Assembly: GCA_913056455.1 (NCBI GenBank)
Contig: CAJXMJ010000001.1
Span: 124,001 to 188,000, forward strand
DNA: 64,000 nucleotides
Reading direction: 5' to 3'
Source of the DNA: an uncultured Fodinibius sp.
GTDB taxonomy: Bacteria > Bacteroidota > Rhodothermia > Balneolales > Balneolaceae
This document shows positions 7,366 to 16,210 of the stretch, one piece after another. The notes under the pieces were generated by a model. That model did not search any database. It had not been told where the DNA came from and saw nothing but the letters and a program-made list of their open reading frames with translations. Position 1 is the stretch's first letter. Every line of letters starts with the position of its first letter. The position numbers and the translations under genes were made by a program.

Positions 7366-8474
7366 TTTTTGCGGATGGTTTTGCCCATCGGTTGACCTTC
7401 TTTGATGGCGAGCTGTCCGCATCCGGCATCAATATCATCACCGCGACTTCTACGAACGGTAGCTGTTACATCACGCGAAACGAGTTCTTGCATAAAAGCA
7501 TCCAGACGTTGTTCACGAGCTCGCTTTAACGCAACCCCGGCCACATCGTTATACATGATGATATTTACCTTGCTTGGTGCCCATTGTACTATATCAGCGA
7601 GCTGCTGCGCATCTTCGGGGCTGTCATTGAATTCATCAAAAAGTAGGTATTCGTAAGTTATAGGCCGGTGAAGCTTGTCGTAATAATACTGGACTGCTTC
7701 TTTCAATTTATCGAGTCCCATCGAGTTATTAATGGGCATAATTTCGTCCCGCTTTTCATCATTGGCCGCATGCAATGATATTGCCAGGTTGAACGGTTGG
7801 CGTTCATCGGCCAGTTTCTTTATCTGCTTTGTAAGCCCGACTGTGGAAACCGTAATCCGTTTAGGCGAAAGACCGATACTGAGTTCATCTGTTATGATAT
7901 TTGCCGAATTGACGACTGCTTCATAGTTGTGGAGGGGTTCGCCCATCCCCATATATACAATATTGGTGATGCCTTTTCCGAATCGTTCTTCACAGAGCTC
8001 GTTGATGTACTGTACCTGATCGACGATTTCGCCGTGCGTTAGGCTGCGAAAAAATCCCATCTTGCCTGTTGCGCAAAATGAACAGCCGAATACGCAGCCC
8101 ACCTGTGATGAGACACAAACCGTGAGCCTGTTGGCAGCCCCATCCTCATAAAAGTCGGGAATAAGAACAGCCTCAACTTTATGATCTTCTTCGCTCTGCA
8201 GTTTAAAGAGGAACTTCATAGTTCCATCTTCAGATTCCTGATGAGTGACGTATTCGATAGTAGGGACCTTCGCTATTTCTTTAAGACGTGAACGCAGGTC
8301 TTTGGAGAGATTGGTCATCTCATCAAAACTGTGCACGCCTTTTTGATACAGCCATTGGAATAGCTGGTCACTTCGAAAGGATTGAAGTCCGAGTTCTTCG
8401 GTAAAATCCTGCAGTTCTTCTTTGGTTAACTTCTTTAAGTTAGTTTTTTCGTCGATATCGGTTTGTGTAGTCAT
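7362..8474 (-). CDS. rlmN: 23S rRNA (adenine-2503-C2)-methyltransferase
   Basis: Radical SAM enzyme that methylates A2503 of 23S rRNA (and A37 of some tRNAs), tuning the peptide exit tunnel. The CxxxCxxC cluster motif is C127-VFG-C131-SF-C134. The family's C-terminal RRSRGDDIDAGCGQLA supplies the second catalytic Cys. At 370 residues the length is normal. Its own -7 box lies 5 nt upstream of the ATG. It converges on lepB with a 4-bp overlap of stop codons. Confidence 0.97.
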   Translation of the reverse strand: MTTQTDIDEKTNLKKLTKEELQDFTEELGLQSFRSDQLFQWLYQKGVHSFDEMTNLSKDLRSRLKEIAKVPTIEYVTHQESEDGTMKFLFKLQSEEDHKVEAVLIPDFYEDGAANRLTVCVSSQVGCVFGCSFCATGKMGFFRSLTHGEIVDQVQYINELCEERFGKGITNIVYMGMGEPLHNYEAVVNSANIITDELSIGLSPKRITVSTVGLTKQIKKLADERQPFNLAISLHAANDEKRDEIMPINNSMGLDKLKEAVQYYYDKLHRPITYEYLLFDEFNDSPEDAQQLADIVQWAPSKVNIIMYNDVAGVALKRAREQRLDAFMQELVSRDVTATVRRSRGDDIDAGCGQLAIKEGQPMGKTIRKN

Positions 8475-8479
8475 AACTT

Positions 8480-8487
8480 CAAAGATA
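8480..8487 (-). promoter_or_regulatory. -7 promoter box TATCTTTG for rlmN
   Basis: Exact TAnnTTTG match on the minus strand, five bases before the rlmN ATG. Expected initiation would fall at or just before the start codon, suggesting a near-leaderless mRNA. The -33 region is poor (TTTA at 21 nt; a TTTG lies 25 nt away). Confidence 0.5.
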
Positions 8488-8544
8488 CAAATCCTACGGC
8501 ACGTTTGTTAAACAAAGGGCAATGATTTTTTGAGATGTTATTAA

Positions 8545-8577
8545 ATTAAAAAGGGGATGTCTCAAAAGACATCCCCG
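8545..8577 (-). terminator. Intrinsic terminator of osmC
   Basis: A perfect nine-pair stem, GGGGATGTC / GACATCCCC with a 6-nt loop, followed on the minus strand by TTTTTAATTT. It lies about 25 bp past the osmC stop. Confidence 0.85.
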
Positions 8578-8601
8578 GGGATTGTAATTTTCAGAAAAGT
8601 A

Positions 8602-9030
8602 TTAACTGTCGAGTGTTGCATTGAGCTCAATATTGACTCCGGCTAATGCTTTTGAAACCGGGCAGTTTTTCTTGGCTCCTTCGGCAAATTCGAGGAAGTC
8701 CTCTTCATTAATATCAGGAATATTAGCTGTTACATTTAAGGTGATAGTCGTTATCGCAGGATCGCCATCGACCATTTCGAGAGCAACATCAGCGTTGGTG
8801 GTGACGGCTTCTGGTGCATATCCGGCTTCGGCTAAATCAGCAGAGAGAGCCATAGAGTAACAACCGGCATGGGCGGCTCCAATCAATTCTTCAGGATTGG
8901 TTCCGGTGCCATCTTCAAAACGGGATTTGAATGAGTAGGAACCTTTATAAGCTCCACTTCCAAATGACATACTTCCATTCCCATTTTTGAGATCCCCATT
9001 CCAGCTTGCTTTTGCTTTACGTGTAGGCAT
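8602..9030 (-). CDS. OsmC/Ohr family peroxiredoxin
   Basis: Thiol peroxidase that reduces organic hydroperoxides. The two redox cysteines are present: Cys57 in GAAHAGCYSM and Cys123 in KKNCPVSKAL. 142 residues, normal for OsmC. The N-terminal ASWNGDLKNGNGSMSFGSGAYKG matches the OsmC rather than the Ohr subfamily. Single-gene unit with its own terminator. I do not see the regulator or its site in the 246-bp upstream gap. Confidence 0.92.
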   Translation of the reverse strand: MPTRKAKASWNGDLKNGNGSMSFGSGAYKGSYSFKSRFEDGTGTNPEELIGAAHAGCYSMALSADLAEAGYAPEAVTTNADVALEMVDGDPAITTITLNVTANIPDINEEDFLEFAEGAKKNCPVSKALAGVNIELNATLDS

Positions 9031-9276
9031 AGATAAATAATGTTTAGTTAAACTTTGAATGTGAGATATAAAAACAGCTTATTCTCTCTTGGCATTCCTG
9101 TAAGATATGATCATTTATTTTGCATGAATCGAAAGCATGAATAATTCTCAAAAAAGCGGGAATGAGATTGTTATAATGAAAATCGCTATTTAAATGAACG
9201 ATCTTTTTTTGTATTTAATTTTAGGCATTTAATTCGAAGTGTATACAGATAAATTGCAATAAAAAAATTATTACGG

Positions 9277-10188
9277 ATGAATCAAGAAATGGAAGCAGAA
9301 TTTGTGGATGTGTACAGCACACTCACAGAAAAATTGTTGAATTGGCTGGAGACGACTATTGCGATGCTGCCAAACCTTGTGGTAGCACTGCTTGTTTTAA
9401 TTGTTTTCATGGTATTGGGTCGCCTTGTTCGTAGTGGTGTAAAACACATGCTTGAAAGGACGACCCGCAACAAAACAATTATTAATTTGCTGGAAACGAT
9501 TGTCGGGGTTTTGATTGTTGGTATTGGAGTTTTTATTGCTTTAAGTGTTCTCAAACTTGACGGGGCGGTAACCTCACTCCTTGCCGGTGCCGGTATTATT
9601 GGTTTGGCCTTAGGTTTTGCATTTCAGGATATTGCCTCAAATTTTATCTCGGGTATTATTTTATCTATCCGCCATCCATTTGGTATTGGTGATATTATAG
9701 AAACCAATGGTTTTTATGGTGAGGTAGAGAAAATGAATCTCAGAAATACCATCATCCGAACGCCGGAGGGACAAATTGTATATATACCCAATAAAAGCGT
9801 GTTTGAAAATCCCCTGGAAAATTTCACCAGCAGTGGGGTGCGACGCGTTGATCTGTCTTGTGGTGTTTCCTATGGTGATGATCTGGAAAAGGCCAGGGAA
9901 GTAGCTATTGAAGCCGTTAAAGGACTGGAAAACTATAACGACGATAAGGGAATTGATTTTTATTATGAGGAGTTTGGCGGTAGCTCAATCAATTTTAATA
10001 TTCACTTTTGGGTAAACTTCCGTAGAAATCCTGATTACTTGTCGGCGCGTAGTGAAGCCATTATTGCTATTACTAAAGCGTTTGATGAGAACGATATTAT
10101 GATACCATTCCCCATTCGCACACTCGATTTTGGTATTCGCGGGGGCGAAAAGCTGAATACCATGTTGCACGACGGTAAGGAATCATAA
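9277..10188 (+). CDS. Small-conductance mechanosensitive channel, MscS family
   Basis: Inner-membrane channel that opens on membrane tension to release solutes during hypo-osmotic shock. 303 residues, like E. coli MscS. Three hydrophobic segments lie in the first 150 residues (about 30-50, 75-95, 100-125), the last being the pore helix GLALGFAFQDIASNFISGIIL. It is followed by the beta domain (GDIIETNGFYGEVEKMNLRNTIIRTPEG) and the alpha/beta vestibule ending in FPIRTLDFG. Monocistronic, facing dpp4 across a two-way terminator. Confidence 0.94.
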   Translation: MNQEMEAEFVDVYSTLTEKLLNWLETTIAMLPNLVVALLVLIVFMVLGRLVRSGVKHMLERTTRNKTIINLLETIVGVLIVGIGVFIALSVLKLDGAVTSLLAGAGIIGLALGFAFQDIASNFISGIILSIRHPFGIGDIIETNGFYGEVEKMNLRNTIIRTPEGQIVYIPNKSVFENPLENFTSSGVRRVDLSCGVSYGDDLEKAREVAIEAVKGLENYNDDKGIDFYYEEFGGSSINFNIHFWVNFRRNPDYLSARSEAIIAITKAFDENDIMIPFPIRTLDFGIRGGEKLNTMLHDGKES

Positions 10189-10214
10189 GAAGTAAGAAAA
10201 GAATACATTCAATT

Positions 10215-10250
10215 AAAAAAAGGCCGAGTGCTAAGCTCGGCCTTTTTCTT
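10215..10250. terminator. Bidirectional terminator between mscS and the DPP4 gene
   Basis: Stem GGCCGAG / CTCGGCC with a 7-nt loop, flanked by seven A on the left and five T on the right, so it works as an intrinsic terminator on both strands for two converging genes. Confidence 0.88.
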
Positions 10251-10270
10251 TTATAAGAAATTGTTGATTG

Positions 10271-12505
10271 CTATTTGAGGTGGCGGTTTAGGTATTCTAC
10301 ATACGAAGTATAGAGCAGATAATAGCTTGCGGTATTAAAGGCAACTCCGTGAGCACCGGGAGGAAAAATCTGTAAATCTACTTCTTGTCCATTTCCAGTG
10401 AGCTCAGTTAAAAGCTGCATGGTGTTTTGAACGTGCACATTTTCATCCATCGTGGAGTGTGAGAGTAAAAGATTGCCTTTTAAGTTTTGAGCGTGTGTGA
10501 TAGATGAACTTTGGTCATAGCCATCTTTATTATTTTCGAGCAGTCCCATATAACGCTCAGTATAGATACTGTCATAAAATCGCCAGTCCGTAACGGGTGC
10601 TGTTGAAATGCCAACCTCAAAAACATCGGGATAATTAAACATCGTATAGGTTGTCATGTATCCGCCATAGCTGTGTCCCCGTATGGCCATTCTGCTGCTG
10701 TCAACCCAGCTTTTATCACCCATGTATCGTGCTGTTTCTACAAAATCTTTGGCTTCCCATTTCCCGAGCTGCTTGTAAACAATTTTTTCAAATTCAGATC
10801 CGTATCCGCCGCTGCCTCGATTATTTACATTTACAACAACGTAGCCTTCCTGTGCCAGGTATTGGTTCCATCCCCCGGATTCCCAGCTGTTATATACACC
10901 CTGTGCACTGGGACCTCCATAAATATTAAGCACCAGTGGATATTCTTTATCGGGATCAAAATCAACGGGCTTAATCATGTAGCCGTCCAATTTCTGGCCG
11001 TCGGAAGTCGTAAAGGAAAATAGTTCACGCGGGGCATAAACATGTTTTTCTGTAAATTTATCTACCGATGCATTATCCTCGAGTACTTCCAGCTTACCGT
11101 TCATCGTACTCCAGAGCTCAACTTGTGCGGGGGTTGAAGTGTTTGAATAACGATCAATATAATACTTGCTGTTCGAGCCCATGCTGATATCATGCGTACC
11201 TTCTACCTGGGTGTGCTTGGTTTTATTTCGACCGCTAAAGTTGACAGAATACAAGTGCCGCTGTAGTGGTGATTCCTCGGTAGAGGTAAAGTAGATTCTG
11301 TTATTTCGATAATCCACTGTGTGGACATACGTCACCTCCCACTTGCCACTGGTAACTTGATTTTTGACAGTGCCGTCATAACCATAGCGATAAATATGGC
11401 TCCAGCCATTGCGATCAGAAATCCAGAAAAATTCTTCGCTGTCCTTGGGAAAGAAAAACAGGTGATCAATGCCGGCAAAAAAGTCAAAAACGTCAATCCA
11501 GGCATCAGACTGCTCTTGCATGACCAGCCGTCGATCACCATTATTAATATCATTAAAGAACAGTTTTAGATGGTTTTGAGCTCTATTCAGATGTACGGTT
11601 GCCAGTTTGTTTTCATCGGCTGTCCAATAAATTCTGGGGATGTATCCGTCGCTCGGTGTATCCATCCACTGTTGCTTGCCGGACTCTACATTTATAACGC
11701 CAATTTTCACCTTGGGATTTTTATCACCTACTTTGGGATAAGGTATCTTTTCGTATTCAGGATGTTGTCCGGAATAATCGGTCATTTGAAAAATGTTGAC
11801 ATGGCGCTCATCCGTTTGCCAGTAGGCAATTTTTTTGCTGTCGGGCGACCATACCCATGCTTGGGCCAGACCAAATTCCTCTTCATACACCCAGCCAAAG
11901 CGTCCGTTATAAAAATATTTTTTAGCACTATTAGTGAGCTGTGTTTCTTTCTGTGCCTCCAGATCATAAACAAAGAGATCTCCATCACGTTCATAGCCGA
12001 TTTTACTACCATCGGGTGAAAGTTCAGCAGTACGTGCATCTTCCACGAGCAGACTCAGCGATCCATCTTCGACAGAATATAGGTAGTAGTCAGAAATGCC
12101 AGACCGCCGATATACAGGACGGAAATTCGATTGAAATACCAAGTACTTTGAATCATCAGACCATTGAAACGAAGAATATTCAAAGGTGGAATCTGATTCT
12201 GGAAAGGTGTGATTGGCACTATTGAATATTAGCTCATCTTCTTCGGATGCAGGATCGTACGCCCGGATTTCCATATTTTCCGTTTCCTCGTTGTATTTCA
12301 TGTACGAGTATCGGTTACCGTCGTCAATCCAGTTGACATTTCTGGGCCCGTTAGACCCACTAAGTTGACTGCTTTTAGAAAGGGCTTCTTTAACGCTGGA
12401 ATAGCGCTGTTTTTCCTGCGCTAAAGTTGGTTGTTGAAATATAAAGGCTCCCACTAACACACCGAGAGCCAATGCTTTAAAAAATAAAGAGAATGAGTAT
12501 TTCAT
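10271..12505 (-). CDS. Dipeptidyl peptidase IV (S9B prolyl oligopeptidase family), secreted
   Basis: Serine exopeptidase releasing X-Pro or X-Ala dipeptides, probably in the periplasm or at the surface. 744 residues. A signal peptide (1-29, ending TLA-Q) is followed by an eight-bladed propeller domain and an alpha/beta-hydrolase domain from about residue 490. The nucleophile is Ser612 in GHSYGG; the Asp lies in TMDENVH and the His in PPGAHGV. The YEEEFG segment supplies the double Glu that anchors the substrate N-terminus, which favours DPP4 over acylaminoacyl peptidases. Typical of peptide-feeding marine FCB bacteria. Confidence 0.93.
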   Translation of the reverse strand: MKYSFSLFFKALALGVLVGAFIFQQPTLAQEKQRYSSVKEALSKSSQLSGSNGPRNVNWIDDGNRYSYMKYNEETENMEIRAYDPASEEDELIFNSANHTFPESDSTFEYSSFQWSDDSKYLVFQSNFRPVYRRSGISDYYLYSVEDGSLSLLVEDARTAELSPDGSKIGYERDGDLFVYDLEAQKETQLTNSAKKYFYNGRFGWVYEEEFGLAQAWVWSPDSKKIAYWQTDERHVNIFQMTDYSGQHPEYEKIPYPKVGDKNPKVKIGVINVESGKQQWMDTPSDGYIPRIYWTADENKLATVHLNRAQNHLKLFFNDINNGDRRLVMQEQSDAWIDVFDFFAGIDHLFFFPKDSEEFFWISDRNGWSHIYRYGYDGTVKNQVTSGKWEVTYVHTVDYRNNRIYFTSTEESPLQRHLYSVNFSGRNKTKHTQVEGTHDISMGSNSKYYIDRYSNTSTPAQVELWSTMNGKLEVLEDNASVDKFTEKHVYAPRELFSFTTSDGQKLDGYMIKPVDFDPDKEYPLVLNIYGGPSAQGVYNSWESGGWNQYLAQEGYVVVNVNNRGSGGYGSEFEKIVYKQLGKWEAKDFVETARYMGDKSWVDSSRMAIRGHSYGGYMTTYTMFNYPDVFEVGISTAPVTDWRFYDSIYTERYMGLLENNKDGYDQSSSITHAQNLKGNLLLSHSTMDENVHVQNTMQLLTELTGNGQEVDLQIFPPGAHGVAFNTASYYLLYTSYVEYLNRHLK

Positions 12506-12542
12506 TTTATCGGATATCTATTTAGAGAAAAGGTCTTTTATG

Positions 12543-12563
12543 ATAATTGAAGAAATCAATTAT
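12543..12563. repeat. Perfect hairpin between the ZIP and DPP4 genes
   Basis: ATAATTGA / TCAATTAT, eight perfect pairs around a 5-nt loop, in the 91-bp gap. All pairs but two are A-T and no T-run follows directly, so it is a poor terminator; it may be an operator or mRNA structure ahead of the DPP4 gene. Confidence 0.3.
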
Positions 12564-12596
12564 TAAAAGCCGGTACATATTAAAATTTCTAATTGG

Positions 12597-13349
12597 TTAT
12601 TCTATCAGAACCTGGAATATAATCATGAGGGCAATAGATATAGTAATTGTTGTGGCAACAGTGGAAGTATTACTTTCTTCCATGGCGTCGGGGATGAGCT
12701 CTGCAAAGACCATCCATATCATGGCTCCGGCCGCAAAACCAAGTCCCATGGGCAGATAAGTGCGAAATATTTCAACAAATAAGAAAGCGGGCACGGCCAT
12801 CAACGGCTGAGGTAAACTCGAAAAAATACTCCACCATGCTGCTTTTATAGGAGAGGTGCCTCGTGGAATCAGTACAAGACTGATGGCGAGTCCCTCGGGA
12901 ATATTGTGCACGGCAATAGCAGTGGTTATAAATAATCCCAGATCCATTCCACCACTAAAAGAAACGCCAACACTTACCCCCTCGGTAAATGAGTGAACCG
13001 TCATAATGCCGACGATCAGAAGCATCTTGGTGGCATCGGCTTGATTAATGTGCTTAATAGAGAATTTGTCATCATATCTATTGAGCATTTTTTCACTGCC
13101 GATGATAAAAATAAGTCCGATGATAATGCCCCAAAATGTTAGCCAAATATCGTGGTTAATACCTTCATAGATGAGGCCAAAGCTTGCTGCAATCATCAGC
13201 CCGGAGGCAATGGCATTGGAGATACCAAGCCAGTTTCGAGTTAAGTTTTTAAAGAAGAAAAAGGGAAGGGCACCAAAACCCGTAGCAACGGCAGTGATCA
13301 GGGCATAAATAAAAACATCAAATGCGGGTTGTTGTAGTAAATCACTCAT
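12597..13349 (-). CDS. ZIP family divalent metal transporter
   Basis: Inner-membrane importer of zinc or other divalent metals, ZupT-like. 250 residues with about eight hydrophobic segments. The metal-site helices carry HSFTEG and HNIPEG, the paired signature of the family. A short loop with HINQAD lies between helices 3 and 4. It is 91 bp upstream of the DPP4 gene on the same strand; co-transcription is possible but no functional link is evident. Confidence 0.93.
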   Translation of the reverse strand: MSDLLQQPAFDVFIYALITAVATGFGALPFFFFKNLTRNWLGISNAIASGLMIAASFGLIYEGINHDIWLTFWGIIIGLIFIIGSEKMLNRYDDKFSIKHINQADATKMLLIVGIMTVHSFTEGVSVGVSFSGGMDLGLFITTAIAVHNIPEGLAISLVLIPRGTSPIKAAWWSIFSSLPQPLMAVPAFLFVEIFRTYLPMGLGFAAGAMIWMVFAELIPDAMEESNTSTVATTITISIALMIIFQVLIE

Positions 13350-13452
13350 AGTCTTATATGATTAGTGCCCAAGAATATACAGAGTGATTCTCGTTAATCC
13401 ACTGATTTTAAAAATTTAGAATTGAATTAAATAGGGTAAGAGAGGGATAGTA

Positions 13453-13486
13453 AGTGATGAGTAATACAGACGAATTGCTCATCACT
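13453..13486 (-). repeat. Hairpin downstream of the phosphohexomutase gene
   Basis: AGTGATGAG / CTCATCACT, nine perfect pairs, extended by three A-T pairs, about 18 bp past the stop of the phosphohexomutase gene. No T-run follows on the minus strand (CTTACTATCCC), so it is either a factor-aided terminator or an RNA-stabilising 3' stem. Confidence 0.4.
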
Positions 13487-13504
13487 CTAACTGTTGGAAA
13501 GATG

Positions 13505-15247
13505 TTAGGGGCTTTCTGTCAGTTCTTGAATAATAGTATCCATTTTATCTTCAAGATTGCCGGTCGTCTCATCAAAAGTGGTGCGGTTAGCCAACTCGGT
13601 ATTAACGCTGCAGTAGAACTTAATCTTGGGTTCTGTACCGGATGGGCGCACGGTTACCATTGTTTTATCTTCGGTAACAAACTGGAGCACATTTGATACG
13701 GGCAGATCGATATCCTTAGCTTCACCTGTTTTAACATTTCGTGATACTTGGGTTTTATAATCTTTGATGAGAACCACATCAGATCCTGCAAGCTTCTTGG
13801 GAGGATCTTCTCGATAGTTTTTCAGCATTTTTTGAATTTCCTCAGCACCTTCGCGGCCGCGTTTATAAACTGAAACCAGTTTTTCACGATAATAGCCGTG
13901 CTGTAGGTAGATATCTAACAGGGCCTCAAACAGACTGGTGCCTTGGTCTTTGTAGTAGGCCGCCATTTCGGCAATAATAACCGAAGAAACAATAGCATCT
14001 TTATCCCGCACATGATCACCAATGAGATACCCGTAACTTTCCTCCCCGCCGGCAATAAACTGTTTTTCGTCTTCCAGCTTAGTCATCAGTTCACCGATGT
14101 ATTTAAATCCGGTAAGTGTATTATAGCATTCCACGCCATAATGTTCGGCAATGGCATCAATCAGGTATGAGGTGACAATGGTTTTGACGATATATTCATC
14201 GCCGTCCAGCTTATCGGCTTCATCCCATACATTGAGAACGTAGTTGATAATCAGTGCCCCGGTTTGATTTCCGTTAAGCAGAACCCATTCATTATGGTGA
14301 TCCTTAATGGCAATACCAACACGGTCGGCATCGGGGTCGGTAGCCATCACCAGCTCGGCGTCGATTTCTTTGGCTTTATTTAAGGCCATGGTGAGTGCCT
14401 CTTTTTCCTCTGGATTGGGGTATTCAACCGTGGGAAAATCACCGTCATAGGTCATCTGCTCTTCGACGAGCGTAACGTTTTTGAAGCCATATCTTTTTAG
14501 AGCTGGTGGAACCATGACGCCTGATGTCCCGTGAATAGGGGAGAAGACAATACTCAGGTCGTTTTGACGGCTGACGGCATCACGAGATAATGATACGTCC
14601 ATCAGAGCATCCAGGTACTTCTCATCAATTTCTTTGCCAATAGTTTCAATATTTTTTGATACCCCCTCAAATGTAACATCATCAATGTCCTCGATCTGTT
14701 GCACTTCTCCCATTACTGCTTTGTCCTGCGGTGCAACTAACTGACAGCCATGTTCGTCATAAGCTTTGTAGCCGTTGTATTCTTTGGGATTATGTGAGGC
14801 TGTCAGCATTACTCCGCCATGGCAGTCCAGTTCGCGGATTGCAAATGATAACTCAGGCGTGGGACGTAGTCCTTCAAAAAGGTACACGTAGATACCATTG
14901 GCAGAAAATACATCAGCCACTACTTGAGCAAGTTCGGAAGAATTATTTCTGCAGTCGTGTGCAATTACAACTTTAATCTGTTCATCGGGATAATTCTTCT
15001 TCAAAAAGTTGCTAAATCCCTGGGTGGCCATTCCGAAGGTATATTTGTTAACCCGATTGGACCCAACGCCCATAATGCCGCGTAACCCGCCGGTGCCAAA
15101 TTCCAATTCCTTATAAAATGCATCTGTCAGCTCTTGATATTCGTTATTGTCGAGCTTCTTGCGAATGACAGCTTTGGTTTCCTCATCATAATTGCCATTC
15201 AACCAGCTGTCAATATTCTGCTTTATTTGTGGATCTAATGATTCCAT
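13505..15247 (-). CDS. Alpha-D-phosphohexomutase (phosphoglucomutase/phosphomannomutase)
   Basis: Interconverts hexose-1- and hexose-6-phosphates through a phosphoserine intermediate. 580 residues, the long PgcA-like type. The active Ser is in TASHNPKEYNGYK, the metal loop is DPDADR and the phosphate-binding loop is RPSGTEPKIKFY near the C-terminus, so all are intact. The start lies 20 bp after lgt and the two probably form one transcript. Glucose versus mannose preference cannot be read from the sequence. A second, shorter family member (glmM) is at 60246-61589. Confidence 0.93.
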   Translation of the reverse strand: MESLDPQIKQNIDSWLNGNYDEETKAVIRKKLDNNEYQELTDAFYKELEFGTGGLRGIMGVGSNRVNKYTFGMATQGFSNFLKKNYPDEQIKVVIAHDCRNNSSELAQVVADVFSANGIYVYLFEGLRPTPELSFAIRELDCHGGVMLTASHNPKEYNGYKAYDEHGCQLVAPQDKAVMGEVQQIEDIDDVTFEGVSKNIETIGKEIDEKYLDALMDVSLSRDAVSRQNDLSIVFSPIHGTSGVMVPPALKRYGFKNVTLVEEQMTYDGDFPTVEYPNPEEKEALTMALNKAKEIDAELVMATDPDADRVGIAIKDHHNEWVLLNGNQTGALIINYVLNVWDEADKLDGDEYIVKTIVTSYLIDAIAEHYGVECYNTLTGFKYIGELMTKLEDEKQFIAGGEESYGYLIGDHVRDKDAIVSSVIIAEMAAYYKDQGTSLFEALLDIYLQHGYYREKLVSVYKRGREGAEEIQKMLKNYREDPPKKLAGSDVVLIKDYKTQVSRNVKTGEAKDIDLPVSNVLQFVTEDKTMVTVRPSGTEPKIKFYCSVNTELANRTTFDETTGNLEDKMDTIIQELTESP

Positions 15248-15267
15248 AGTAAGTAAAAGTTGATGAA

Positions 15268-16098
15268 TTAATTGTTTTGTGACTCAACGGCCGGAGATTG
15301 ACTCCAGTTTACTTTTTTGATCATTAGCCAAAGGCCGATAGCAATAAGTGGGACACTGAGCCATTGTCCCATATTAAATACCCAGTCAGCGGCAAAAGCG
15401 GCCTGTTCCATCTTGGTGAACTCAAGGAGAAAACGTCCGGAAAATAGGGTAGTTAAAAATAGGGCAAATAGGGATCCCTCAGGCGGATTCTTTTTATAAG
15501 CGTGATACACTTTCCATAAAATGCCGAATACCAAAATACAAAGCAGCGCTTCATAAAGCTGTGTTGGATGGCGAGGAATCATGTCGACTCTGGTGAAAAT
15601 GACCCCCCAGGCCAGTTCGGTCGGCTGACCGACAATCTCGGAATTCATGAAATTCCCTGTTCGAATAAAAGCTCCCGCAATGGCAACGACGACAACCACA
15701 CGATCGGCCAGCCAGAGAAAACTCATATCCCTGAATTTTTTGGTAAACAGATACATGGCAATAATAATACCGATAGCCGCACCGTGACTGGCCAAGCCCC
15801 CATGCCAAATTTTTAAAATCTCGGCTGGATATCGTAAGTAAAAGCCGGGGTCATAGAACAGTACATGTCCCAGACGAGCACCGACAACCGTAGCAATTAA
15901 AACATAGGTTAACAGCTGGTCTACTTCTTCAGGATCACGGTCTGCATGTAGGAACATTTTGCGTGTCAGCCAAAAACCAACAAGAAATGAGCAGGCAAAA
16001 AGAATCCCATACCAGCGTGGTTCAAGTGGTCCGAGACTAAAGGCTACAGGATCGGCTGACCACGTAAAATAATCGTTAGCTAAAAGTAATAAGTTCAT
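15268..16098 (-). CDS. lgt: Prolipoprotein diacylglyceryl transferase
   Basis: Inner-membrane enzyme that attaches diacylglycerol to the lipobox Cys of prolipoproteins, the first lipoprotein maturation step. 276 residues with about seven hydrophobic helices. Conserved stretches include RWYGILFACSFLVG, the HGGLASHGAAIG loop with the essential His, the signature RTGNFMNSEIVG, and RHPTQLYEA. Its substrates plausibly include the collagen-like and propeller lipoproteins at 30-36 kb. First gene of a pair with the phosphohexomutase. Confidence 0.96.
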   Translation of the reverse strand: MNLLLLANDYFTWSADPVAFSLGPLEPRWYGILFACSFLVGFWLTRKMFLHADRDPEEVDQLLTYVLIATVVGARLGHVLFYDPGFYLRYPAEILKIWHGGLASHGAAIGIIIAMYLFTKKFRDMSFLWLADRVVVVVAIAGAFIRTGNFMNSEIVGQPTELAWGVIFTRVDMIPRHPTQLYEALLCILVFGILWKVYHAYKKNPPEGSLFALFLTTLFSGRFLLEFTKMEQAAFAADWVFNMGQWLSVPLIAIGLWLMIKKVNWSQSPAVESQNN

Positions 16099-16210
16099 GC
16101 AATAATTTATCTATTCGGATGGTTTTGCTATAAGAATTTGTCACGTTTCCTGTGATAGCGAGAACTATATAATGCCTATGTTCAAAAACCTTAAATAATT
16201 CTATTAGCTG

